Below, piece after piece: positions 1 to 5,641 of a DNA stretch of 5,641 nucleotides (positions within the stretch are counted from its first letter, which is position 1; each line of letters opens with the position of its first letter). The DNA is taken from assembly GCA_017420625.1 (NCBI GenBank), contig JAFOIR010000014.1, forward strand, positions 1 to 5,641, written 5' to 3'. The translations under genes were made by a program, and so were the position numbers. The notes beneath the pieces were generated by a model, which had not been told where the DNA came from, ran no database searches, and was given only the letters and a program-made list of their open reading frames with translations. Source of the DNA: Bacillota bacterium (lineage in GTDB: Bacteria > Bacillota_A > Clostridia > Lachnospirales > Bianqueaceae).

Positions 1-1
1 T

Positions 2-526
2 TGGGTTTCTGCTGCGGCCTGTGATCAGGAAAATGAAAAACTGAAATTCATTCCTGGTACCGAGGTGCATCCGATGGAGTCCATGAAGACCTATCAGGTC
101 AGCGATGATTTCCGGGTAACCGGTCTGCCGGCCAATCATGACCCGGCCTACTTCCCGCAGCATTTACTGATCGAGGCAGAAAAACAGAAGATCTTCTACG
201 GCATGGACGGCGGATGGCTTCTCTTTGATACCTATCGGTATCTGAAGAAACAGAAACTGGATCTGATGATTCTGGATTGTACGGTCGGTGATTATGTAGG
301 CGATCAACGCCTCGCAGAACATAACAGTCTTCCAATGATCCGGATGATGCTGCCATCGCTGAAAACGGTCGGCGCGATCGATGATCATACGGTCATCTAC
401 ATCGATCATCTGGCGGTGACACTGCATAAGTCTCACGAAGAAACCGTGAAGATCTGCGAGAAAGACAAAATCCATGTAGCTTATGACGGACTGACGATCA
501 CAAGTCCACAGTGGAGGGAACGATGA
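2..526 (+). CDS. MBL-fold metallo-hydrolase, C-terminal part (5' end outside window)
   Basis: The frame is open from the first full codon at base 2 to TGA at 524-526 (174 residues visible), so the gene starts upstream. A GTG at 65 lies mid-domain and is not a credible start. Counting from base 2, the visible MBL motifs are LPANHD (about 42-47, with a metal-ligand His46), FYGMDGG (Asp69, the position of the conserved metal-bridging Asp), LDLMILDCT (about 86-93) and IDHLAVTLH (about 134-142, with the terminal metal-ligand His among His136/His142). This order matches the second half of PhnP/RNase Z-type MBL phosphodiesterases; PhnP itself opens phosphoribosyl 1,2-cyclic phosphate and 2',3'-cyclic nucleotides. 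The N-terminal HxHxDH motif would lie upstream of the window. No signal peptide can be judged. The stop overlaps the start of the rhomboid gene by four bases (ATGA), which suggests translational coupling. The MBL fold is secure; the substrate is not. Confidence 0.85.
   Translation, partial: WVSAAACDQENEKLKFIPGTEVHPMESMKTYQVSDDFRVTGLPANHDPAYFPQHLLIEAEKQKIFYGMDGGWLLFDTYRYLKKQKLDLMILDCTVGDYVGDQRLAEHNSLPMIRMMLPSLKTVGAIDDHTVIYIDHLAVTLHKSHEETVKICEKDKIHVAYDGLTITSPQWRER
513..518 (+). promoter_or_regulatory. Ribosome binding site that sets the rhomboid start
   Basis: GGAGGG lies four bases before ATG 523, inside the end of the upstream MBL gene. It decides between two in-frame starts. GTG 511 would sit on the edge of the ribosome binding site itself and would add only four residues, so ATG 523 is preferred. 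Confidence 0.75.
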
Positions 527-1089
527 GAAAGCTGAAATTTGTATGGAATGCCCCAGTCACACTGAGCTTTGTACTGCTTTGTATCATTGCGCTGGTGCTG
601 GGATACTTAACGGGCGGCTGGACAACTGAACATCTGTTTATGACTTACCGGTCCTCGCTGCTTTCTCTTCTGACGTATGTCCGCTTTTTTACGCACGTGA
701 TCGGACACAGCGGCTGGGCACATCTGATCGGCAACGCTTCCTACCTGCTGCTGCTCGGACCGGGACTGGAGGAGAAATACGGATCGGATCGGATCCTGTG
801 GGTGATCGTTCTGACCGCGTTCGCAACAAGTCTGGTCAACTTTATCTTCTTCCCGCACGTCGCACTCTGCGGTGCCAGCGGTGTAGTATTTGCTTTCATT
901 CTCTTGACCTCCTTCACCGGTTTCAGGAAAGGAGAGATCCCGATCACCTTTATCCTGGTCGCGGTCATTTATCTTGGTCAGCAGGTACTGGACGGACTGT
1001 TCGTTCAGGACAATATCTCCAATCGCTCTCATATTATAGGGGGAATAGTTGGCTCGATCGTCGGATGGCAGCTCAACAGCCGACGTTAA
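523..1089 (+). CDS. Rhomboid family intramembrane serine protease
   Basis: This is a 188-residue integral membrane protease that should cleave transmembrane segments of client proteins within the lipid bilayer. About six hydrophobic segments are visible (roughly 11-30, 64-80, 90-112, 114-132, 139-160 and 168-186), the basic bacterial rhomboid core without extra domains. Catalytic features are complete. GASG at 117-120 carries the nucleophile Ser119, and His170 in SHIIGGIVG completes the dyad. His58, His62, His67 and Asn71 have the same spacing as His141/145/150/Asn154 of E. coli GlpG; His67 and Asn71 correspond to the oxyanion-site pair. A GxxxG packing motif (Gly173/Gly177) follows the catalytic His. 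GlpG's loop-1 Trp-Arg pair appears here as Val53-Arg54. The basic N-terminus (MRKLK) suggests a cytoplasmic N-terminus. The gene overlaps the upstream MBL gene by four bases and is followed, 24 bases later, by the lipoprotein gene. The client is unknown. Family assignment is very secure. Confidence 0.95.
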   Translation: MRKLKFVWNAPVTLSFVLLCIIALVLGYLTGGWTTEHLFMTYRSSLLSLLTYVRFFTHVIGHSGWAHLIGNASYLLLLGPGLEEKYGSDRILWVIVLTAFATSLVNFIFFPHVALCGASGVVFAFILLTSFTGFRKGEIPITFILVAVIYLGQQVLDGLFVQDNISNRSHIIGGIVGSIVGWQLNSRR

Positions 1090-1098
1090 ATAATTACT

Positions 1099-1104
1099 AG
1101 GAGG
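1099..1104 (+). promoter_or_regulatory. Strong ribosome binding site of the nucleotidase gene
   Basis: Consensus AGGAGG lies nine bases before ATG 1114, in the 24-base gap after the rhomboid stop. This gap contains no hairpin or T-run, so it does not look like a terminator. Confidence 0.8.
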
Positions 1105-1113
1105 AATGGTACA

Positions 1114-2913
1114 ATGAAAACCTGGAAAAAGGGACTGGCATATCTGCTGGTTCTGATGATGGTTTTCGTGATGGCAGGATGCGGCGCCAAGCAGACAGCT
1201 GCACCTGAATCTTCTCAGACGGAAACCTCAAAGGAAGAGGCACCTTCTCAGACCGAAGAATCCAAGGCTGAGGAATTCAAGCCGGAAGAAGAACCGCCCG
1301 TAGAAGAAGCAATCGAGAAGAACGGTGAAATCTATGTTCTTTTTACCAGTGATATACACTGCGGTGTCGACCATGGATTCGGACTGGCAGGCCTTGTCGC
1401 TGTGAAAGAAGAGCTGGAAAAAGCCGGTTATGAAGTCATTCTGGTAGATGATGGCGATGCCATTCAGGGCGAAACTCTCGGTACTCTGGACAAAGGAGAA
1501 ACAATGGTCGGACTGCTGAATCAGGCAGGATACGATGTCGCGATCCCCGGCAACCATGAGTTTGATTACGGAATGGATATTTTCCTGGAATTGACGAAAA
1601 AAGCTGAATATACCTATATCAGCTGTAACTTCAATAAAGAGGGTGAACTTGTTTTCGCACCTTATGTGATCCTGGAGCGTGCCGGGCAGAAGATCGCATT
1701 TGTCGGTGTGACGACTCCGGAGACACCTTCCAGTTCTACTCCCGCTTACTTCCAGAATGAAGCAGGAGAATATATCTATAATTTCAAGCAGGATGAGACA
1801 GGGGATGCCCTCTATCAGGCAGTACAGAGTGCGGTGGACGCCGCCCGTGCGGAGGGTGCGAACCTGGTCTATGTGATGGGACATCTGGGTCTGGAAGCAG
1901 AATGCATTCCCTGGACCTATGCGGATGTGATCTCCCATGTCAGTGGCATTGATGTATTCCTGGATGGCCACAGCCATGACACCGAACATGTTGTCATGAC
2001 CGATAAGGACGGAAAAGAAGTCACTCGTCAGGCGGTCGGGACCAAGCTCAGCTGCATCGGCTACAGCCATATTTCCGCAGAGGGCGAAGTTCTTGAGACC
2101 AGTCTGTGGAGCTGGCCGAACGATACAACAGCCGTCGAGCTGTTCGGCATTGAGAATGAAGTTGGTACAGCAGTCGCGGAAGCGAAAGAAAATCTGGAAG
2201 CACTGCTTGGACAGGTCGTTGCCTCCACAACCGTAGACCTGACGATCTATGATCCGGTCGAGGTCGATCAGTCCGGCAATCCTCTGCGTATCGTCCGCAG
2301 TCAGGAAACCAACCTTGGTGATCTTTGTGCCGATGCATATCTGGATCAGTCCGGTGCTGACATTGCTTTTGTCAACGGCGGCGGTATCCGTGTCAGCATC
2401 AAGAAAGGTGACATCACCTTTAACGATATCATCAGCGTCCATCCCTTTGGCAACATGATGACTGTGATCGAAGTAACCGGTCAGCAGATCCTGGATGCAC
2501 TGGAATGGGGTGCACACGGACTTCCCAACCAGAATGGCGGATTCCTGCAGGTAGCGGGTCTTACCTACGAGATCAATGTCGATATCGACACGCCTTGTAC
2601 ACACGATGAGAATGGTATGTTTACCGGTATCGAAGGCGAAAGACGTGTTCAGAATGTTACCGTCGGCGGAGAGCCGATCGATCCGGAAAAGACCTATACA
2701 CTGGCCAGCCACGACTACATGCTGCTCAGTCACGGTGACGGCTTTACGATGTTCGACGGCGCCAACGTGCTGCAGGACAGAGTCAAACTGGATAACCAGG
2801 TGCTGATCGATTATATCGTCGGAACACTTGGCGGTGTGGTTGGCGCTGAGTATGCCGAGCCTTACGGTCAGGGCAGAATCACGATCCTTCAGACAGCCCC
2901 GGCGGAAGAGTAA
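1114..2913 (+). CDS. Surface lipoprotein 5'-nucleotidase / cyclic phosphodiesterase (UshA/CpdB/YfkN family)
   Basis: A 599-residue exported enzyme predicted to hydrolyse nucleoside 5'-phosphates or 2',3'-cyclic nucleotides outside the membrane. It starts with a lipoprotein signal (basic MKTWKKG, hydrophobic 8-20, lipobox MAGC with lipidated Cys23). An acidic Ser/Thr/Glu/Pro-rich spacer follows at 24-70. The metallophosphatase domain (about 72-330) has the dimetal ligands in order: Asp80 and His82 (SDIHCG), Asp115 (DDGD), Asn147/His148 (PGNHEFD), His257 (GHLG), and His286 with His288 (DGHSHD). The C-terminal 5'-nucleotidase domain (about 365-590) has NLGDLCADA, NGGGIR (Arg426, matching UshA Arg410), PFGN (Phe445, spaced like UshA Phe429) and HGDGF (540-544), where the family usually has GGDGF. 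The family usually carries both domains, so the protein looks full length. Its TAA directly abuts the ATG of the histidine phosphatase gene. Family and location are secure; 5'-nucleotidase versus cyclic phosphodiesterase activity cannot be settled by eye. Confidence 0.95.
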   Translation: MKTWKKGLAYLLVLMMVFVMAGCGAKQTAAPESSQTETSKEEAPSQTEESKAEEFKPEEEPPVEEAIEKNGEIYVLFTSDIHCGVDHGFGLAGLVAVKEELEKAGYEVILVDDGDAIQGETLGTLDKGETMVGLLNQAGYDVAIPGNHEFDYGMDIFLELTKKAEYTYISCNFNKEGELVFAPYVILERAGQKIAFVGVTTPETPSSSTPAYFQNEAGEYIYNFKQDETGDALYQAVQSAVDAARAEGANLVYVMGHLGLEAECIPWTYADVISHVSGIDVFLDGHSHDTEHVVMTDKDGKEVTRQAVGTKLSCIGYSHISAEGEVLETSLWSWPNDTTAVELFGIENEVGTAVAEAKENLEALLGQVVASTTVDLTIYDPVEVDQSGNPLRIVRSQETNLGDLCADAYLDQSGADIAFVNGGGIRVSIKKGDITFNDIISVHPFGNMMTVIEVTGQQILDALEWGAHGLPNQNGGFLQVAGLTYEINVDIDTPCTHDENGMFTGIEGERRVQNVTVGGEPIDPEKTYTLASHDYMLLSHGDGFTMFDGANVLQDRVKLDNQVLIDYIVGTLGGVVGAEYAEPYGQGRITILQTAPAEE

Positions 2914-3480
2914 ATGCTGTATATTATCAGACACGGACAGACAGACTGGAACCTCCGACGTAAGCTTCAGGGACAGACGGATATTCCCTTGAACGAAGAA
3001 GGACGGCGAGAGGCAAAGCTTGAGCGGGAAAGGATCGCAGATCTTCCTTTGGATATCTGCTTTTCTTCCCCGCTTGTGCGGGCAAGACAAACAGCTGAAA
3101 TTCTGCTGGAAGGCAGAAATATACCGATCCTTTTTGATGACCGGCTCAAAGAAATGAATTTCGGCCTGTACGAAGGACTCGAAAACAGCTTTGATATCCC
3201 GGACTGTCCGATCAATATCTTTTTCCATCATCCCGAGCAATATGATGATCAGCTGGACGATACATCCCGAAAAGGCGCAGAGACGATGGCCGCACTTTTT
3301 GACCGGACAGGTTCATTTCTTCAGGAGGTCATAGCACCAAGGCTGGAGAAAGGGGAAAATATCCTGATCGTAGGACATGGTGCCATGAATTCCAGTATCT
3401 TCTGCCAGGTGAAGAAGCTTCCTCTGGAGAAGTTCTGGAGTGCCGGCATTCCTCAGTGCCAGCTGATGCAATTGCTGTAA
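2914..3480 (+). CDS. Histidine phosphatase family protein (phosphoglycerate mutase-like)
   Basis: A 188-residue cytoplasmic enzyme with no signal peptide. It opens with the signature IIRHGQTDWN, in which His7 is the residue phosphorylated during catalysis and Arg6 is in the phosphate pocket. Other pocket residues are Arg56 in SSPLVRARQTA (51-61), Glu80 in RLKEMNFGLYEG (the likely acid/base) and His155 in VGHG. All core catalytic residues are therefore present and the length is typical of the small branch of the family (CobC/GpmB-type). Phosphatase activity is more likely than mutase activity, because it lacks the longer mutase-type sequence. The substrate cannot be read from the sequence; cobalamin-pathway CobC is possible in principle, but no cobalamin gene is nearby. 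The ATG follows the nucleotidase TAA with no gap, and the modest ribosome binding site GGAAG (2904-2908) lies inside the upstream gene, so translation is probably coupled. Being next to a nucleotidase suggests a phosphoester-related role, which is inference. Confidence 0.93.
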   Translation: MLYIIRHGQTDWNLRRKLQGQTDIPLNEEGRREAKLERERIADLPLDICFSSPLVRARQTAEILLEGRNIPILFDDRLKEMNFGLYEGLENSFDIPDCPINIFFHHPEQYDDQLDDTSRKGAETMAALFDRTGSFLQEVIAPRLEKGENILIVGHGAMNSSIFCQVKKLPLEKFWSAGIPQCQLMQLL

Positions 3481-3494
3481 AAAGATCAATTCAC

Positions 3495-3503
3495 AGGAGG
3501 TGA
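3495..3503 (+). promoter_or_regulatory. Consensus ribosome binding site that supports a TTG start
   Basis: AGGAGGTGA is a full nine-base match to the anti-Shine-Dalgarno complement. Its AGGAGG core ends seven bases before TTG 3508. It singles out this rare start codon, since the next in-frame ATG is 14 codons further in. The surrounding 27-base gap (3481-3507) contains no terminator-like hairpin. Confidence 0.85.
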
Positions 3504-3507
3504 AAAC

Positions 3508-4314
3508 TTGGCACTCATACAGGCAAACTTTTTCTCTCAGGCACTGGGAATGGAGCGGCAGATCGATGTGATCCTGCCACAGGCAGCCAACGGGATCGGC
3601 CAGGCCGGCGATCAATCGGCTGCGCAAAACGATATCCCGGTTCTTTATCTGCTGCATGGGGCGACCGACGATCATACGATCTGGCAGCGCCGTACGTCCA
3701 TCGAGCGCTATGCCACAGCCAAGGGTCTGGCTGTCATTATGCCTTCGACAGATCTTGGCTTTTACTGTGATATGAAGTATGGCTACGACTACTTCCGTTA
3801 TCTTGGAGAAGAACTGCCGAAGATCATTCATGAGTTCTTCCCATCTCTTTCCACACGAAGAGAGAAGACGTTCGTAGCAGGCCTTTCCATGGGAGGTTTC
3901 GGATCCTTTAAACTTGCCCTTCGTTTCCCGGAGAAATTCTCTCACGCAGCAAGTCTCTCCGGATTTCTGGATCCGGCCACAGATCTTGCAAACTTTACAG
4001 CGAGACCGGACCGAAAGGAAGGCGCATTCGACTGGATCTTTGGTGATGCGGAGTCTGTCAAAGGCAGCATCGACGATCTGCCTTATCAGCTCGAGGAGCA
4101 CATCCGGAAAGGAACCGATCTTCCGCGCCTGTTCATGGCATGCGGAACAGAAGACTTCCTCTATCAGACGAATCTGCGGTTCAAAAACCGTTTTGAAGGC
4201 CGGATCGACCTGACCTATCTGGAAGAGCCCGGCACTCATGAATGGGGCTTTTGGGACCGTAATATCCAGCGCGTCATCGAGTGGCTGGAACTGGAAGAAA
4301 GGGGGATGCGCTGA
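3508..4314 (+). CDS. Alpha/beta-hydrolase esterase, first tandem copy (esterase D / FrmB / tributyrin-esterase type)
   Basis: A 268-residue soluble carboxylesterase without a signal peptide, of the putative-esterase family that includes S-formylglutathione hydrolase and short-chain acyl esterases. The TTG start is chosen because a perfect ribosome binding site precedes it, and because the encoded MALIQANFFSQALGM lines up residue for residue with the ATG-started paralogue downstream. Features in order: YLLHGATDDHTIW (47-59, oxyanion HG region), GLSMGG with nucleophile Ser127, GTEDF with Asp216, and PGTHEW with His244; together these form a complete triad. The rim segment at about 79-104 (MPSTDLGFYCDMKYGYDYF) looks like the common form of this family. 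The region 150-205, between Ser and Asp, probably forms the substrate-facing cap. Likely substrates are short-chain acyl esters, including deacetylation of sugars or thioester hydrolysis, but the choice is open. The stop overlaps the next start by one base (TGATG). Confidence 0.92.
   Translation: MALIQANFFSQALGMERQIDVILPQAANGIGQAGDQSAAQNDIPVLYLLHGATDDHTIWQRRTSIERYATAKGLAVIMPSTDLGFYCDMKYGYDYFRYLGEELPKIIHEFFPSLSTRREKTFVAGLSMGGFGSFKLALRFPEKFSHAASLSGFLDPATDLANFTARPDRKEGAFDWIFGDAESVKGSIDDLPYQLEEHIRKGTDLPRLFMACGTEDFLYQTNLRFKNRFEGRIDLTYLEEPGTHEWGFWDRNIQRVIEWLELEERGMR
3637..3656 (+). repeat. 20-base direct repeat, copy 1 (within first esterase)
   Basis: Twenty bases encoding the start of the PVLYLLH segment are identical to 4440-4459 in the second esterase. 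They occupy the same codon phase (residue 44 here, 43 there). This is a remnant of the tandem gene duplication rather than a separate element. Confidence 0.8.
4301..4305 (+). promoter_or_regulatory. Ribosome binding site within the first esterase, setting the start of the second
   Basis: A GGGGG run, preceded by purines, lies eight bases before ATG 4314. An in-frame GTG at 4281 would add 11 residues that have no counterpart in the first copy, so ATG 4314 is preferred. Confidence 0.6.
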
Positions 4315-5114
4315 TGGCACTGTTTCAGGTTAAATTCTTTTCCGAGACACTCGGTATGTGTACGTCCGTCAACGTGATCCTGCCGCAGAAGATCCACGGG
4401 ATCGGTGTCGAAGGAAGCAGCGGAACGAAGGACCGCTATCCGGTTCTTTATCTGCTGCACGGTGCTTCCGACGATCATACCATCTGGCTGCGCCGGACCA
4501 ATATTGAGCGGTATGTTGCCTCCATGGATCTGGCAGTGGTGATGCCGGAGGTTCTTCTTTCCCGTTATGAAAATATGCTGCACGGTCCGAAATACAGTGA
4601 CTATATCACAGAAGAACTGCCTCGTGTCATGGCACAATTCTTCCCCATTTCCACTGCCCCGGAGGATCAGTTCATTGCCGGTCTTTCCATGGGAGGTATG
4701 GGGACGCTGAAGATCGCTCTTTCCAAACCGGAGCGCTATGGCGCGGCCGGGATCTTCTCTTCAGGCAATCTGTTCTACCGTACGGACAGTGCGACGCCGC
4801 TGATCAAAAATCGTCCCAGCGGAGGGGTGCCGATATCACAGGCGATCTACGGAACGACCGATCAGTCGACCCTGCGTGGGACAAAATGGGATCCCTTCGT
4901 ACTTGGCGAAGAGAATCTTGCAGCAGGCAAAAAGATGCCTCGTTTCTTCCATGTCTGCGGGACTGAAGACTTTTTGCTGGACAGCGCCAGGATCACCCGG
5001 GACTGGTTTGAAAAACATCCTCAGATCGACTATTCCTACCAGGAAGCACCCGGTGCACATACCTGGCAGTTCTGGGATACCTGGGTTCAGGCGTTCCTTA
5101 AGTGGCTGGGCTGA
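4314..5114 (+). CDS. Alpha/beta-hydrolase esterase, second tandem copy (esterase D / FrmB type)
   Basis: A 266-residue paralogue of the preceding gene and also cytoplasmic by sequence. ATG 4314 is chosen because MALFQVKFFSETLGM aligns with the start of the first copy. By eye roughly half of the residues in the first 130 are shared, and fewer in the cap. The triad is complete: Ser125 in GLSMGG, Asp219 in GTEDF and His249 in PGAHTW; the oxyanion segment YLLHGASDDHTIW is at 46-58. It differs from copy one at the active-site rim (about 77-102), where the usual Y-x-DM-x-YG-x-x-YF pattern is replaced by YENMLHGPKYSDY. It also differs in the cap at about 150-205, which is rich in Gly, Ser and Thr. 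These changes suggest a different acyl or alcohol preference, which is inference. The gene begins inside the stop of copy one (TGATG), so the two proteins are probably made together. A 20-base gap separates it from the MBL gene. Confidence 0.92.
   Translation: MALFQVKFFSETLGMCTSVNVILPQKIHGIGVEGSSGTKDRYPVLYLLHGASDDHTIWLRRTNIERYVASMDLAVVMPEVLLSRYENMLHGPKYSDYITEELPRVMAQFFPISTAPEDQFIAGLSMGGMGTLKIALSKPERYGAAGIFSSGNLFYRTDSATPLIKNRPSGGVPISQAIYGTTDQSTLRGTKWDPFVLGEENLAAGKKMPRFFHVCGTEDFLLDSARITRDWFEKHPQIDYSYQEAPGAHTWQFWDTWVQAFLKWLG
4440..4459 (+). repeat. 20-base direct repeat, copy 2 (within second esterase)
   Basis: Identical to 3637-3656, 803 bases upstream, at the homologous codon position of the paralogue. 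Further short blocks match just downstream, for example a 13-base run encoding the DDHT region. Confidence 0.8.
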
Positions 5115-5121
5115 AGTCCGG

Positions 5122-5126
5122 GGAGG
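5122..5126 (+). promoter_or_regulatory. Ribosome binding site of the last gene
   Basis: GGAGG within a purine-rich stretch lies eight bases before ATG 5135, in the 20-base gap after the second esterase. It supports ATG 5135 as the true start of the gene that runs off the window. Confidence 0.75.
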
Positions 5127-5134
5127 AGAGATCC

Positions 5135-5641
5135 ATGAAGATCACGATACTTGGTACCGGCAACGCCCAGGTCACCGAATGCTACAATACCTGCTTTGTC
5201 CTGACGGATGAACTTCCGGATGGAGAGAAAAAGTATCTCATGGTCGATGGCGGCGGCGGAGGCACGATCCTGCGGCAGCTGAAATATGCAGGCCTCAAGT
5301 GGCAGGATATGCGGGATATCTTCCTCACGCACCGGCATCTGGATCACATTATGGGTATCGTCTGGATGATGCGGATGATCTGTCAGAACATCAGCCGCGG
5401 CAATTACGAAGGCGAAGCCCGGATCTACGGGCATGGAGAAGTGCTGAGCATCCTTCGGGAGATGGCTGATAAACTGCTGGAGAAGAAAGACTTCGCTCAT
5501 GTAGGGAAGAGCCTTCATCTGATCGAGGTAAAGGACGGCGAGAGCCATACGATCATCGGTCATAATGTCACGTTCTTCGATATCGGATCCACGAAGGCCA
5601 AGCAGTTCGGTTTTTCTATGGATATGGGCAAGGGCGAAAAA
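5135..5641 (+). CDS. MBL-fold metallo-hydrolase, N-terminal part (3' end outside window)
   Basis: The first 169 residues of an MBL protein are visible and the frame is still open at the window end. The start MKITILGTGNA is the typical first strand and turn of RNase Z/PhnP-like MBL hydrolases. The zinc-binding signature follows as THRHLDHIMG, with His66, His68, Asp70 and His71. Before it, MVDGGGGG (residues 36-43) corresponds to the usual D-x-G turn after strand two and is unusually glycine-rich, with five Gly in a row. Residues 75-145 contain a mostly helical stretch and IYGHGEV (97-103), a common MBL element. The later metal ligands (second His, bridging Asp and last His) would lie beyond the window. 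No signal peptide is seen, so the protein is cytoplasmic. Candidate roles are a phosphodiesterase or tRNase Z-like nuclease, but the family alone does not decide. It is not obviously the same subfamily as the MBL fragment at the window start, since the two fragments cover different parts of the fold. Confidence 0.88.
   Translation, partial: MKITILGTGNAQVTECYNTCFVLTDELPDGEKKYLMVDGGGGGTILRQLKYAGLKWQDMRDIFLTHRHLDHIMGIVWMMRMICQNISRGNYEGEARIYGHGEVLSILREMADKLLEKKDFAHVGKSLHLIEVKDGESHTIIGHNVTFFDIGSTKAKQFGFSMDMGKGEK

Noticed and set aside
376..411. Clustered GATC/ATCGAT words that look like an inverted repeat.
   Set aside because: The arms do not pair exactly. The words follow from repeated Asp, Ile and His codons in the MBL protein, and GATC is frequent throughout the window because ATC is the favoured Ile codon.
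1007..1037. Possible internal promoter upstream of the nucleotidase: AGGACA at 1007-1012 and TATTAT at 1032-1037.
   Set aside because: The -10-like box is good, but the -35-like box is weak and the spacer is 19 bases. It lies within the conserved end of the rhomboid coding region, so it was not annotated.
1090..1113. Intergenic gap examined for a terminator or operator.
   Set aside because: It has no hairpin with a T-run and holds only the ribosome binding site. The 3481-3507 and 5115-5134 gaps likewise hold only ribosome binding sites.
1591..1620. TTGACG followed 18 bases later by TATATC, resembling a promoter.
   Set aside because: It lies deep inside the nucleotidase catalytic domain, has only a partial -10 match, and has no gene start a sensible distance downstream.
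1228..3240. A 670-codon open frame on the minus strand opposite the nucleotidase and histidine phosphatase genes.
   Set aside because: It is antisense to two proteins with complete catalytic motifs. Its translation is Cys/His/Ile-rich without recognisable domains. It is best explained as a mirror of the codon bias on the plus strand.
3313..4320. A 335-codon open frame on the minus strand opposite the histidine phosphatase end and the first esterase.
   Set aside because: It mirrors a gene with a complete catalytic triad and strong ribosome binding site, and its product shows no domain. A similar mirror frame opposite the start of the second esterase (4236-4637) resembles part of it only because the esterases are paralogues.

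Overview
The window is one uninterrupted run of seven co-directional (+ strand) protein genes. The first and last are cut by the window edges. No intergenic gap exceeds 27 bases and several genes overlap, so this looks like the interior of a single polycistronic operon. Moderate GC (about half by eye), strong AGGAGG-type ribosome binding sites, a TTG start, a classic Gram-positive lipoprotein signal and the protein families present all suggest a Bacillota genome, most likely a gut-type Clostridia (Lachnospiraceae-like). That placement is inference from style, not a search.

Layout: (1) 2-526, the C-terminal part of a metallo-beta-lactamase (MBL) fold hydrolase; (2) 523-1089, a six-TM rhomboid serine protease with a complete Ser/His dyad; (3) 1114-2913, a lipid-anchored surface 5'-nucleotidase / 2',3'-cyclic phosphodiesterase-type protein of the UshA/CpdB/YfkN family; (4) 2914-3480, a histidine phosphatase (phosphoglycerate mutase-like); (5) 3508-4314 and (6) 4314-5114, two tandem paralogous alpha/beta-hydrolase esterases of the esterase D / FrmB / tributyrin-esterase type; (7) 5135-5641, the N-terminal part of a second MBL-fold hydrolase, open to the window end.

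How the genes may work together: four of the seven belong to families that often cleave phosphoesters (two MBL proteins, a surface nucleotidase and a histidine phosphatase), two are carboxylesterases, and one is an intramembrane protease. A scavenging or housekeeping hydrolase cluster is plausible: the surface nucleotidase would release nucleosides and phosphate, and the other enzymes would act in the cytoplasm. No shared substrate can be proved from the sequence. Such clusters can also be loosely associated hydrolase genes with no common pathway.

I see no RNA genes, mobile elements, CRISPR arrays, convincing promoters or terminators. The most interesting points are the tandem esterase duplication, with one copy diverged at the active-site rim, and the chain of tightly coupled start/stop junctions. 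I found no clear evidence of a previously undescribed system.
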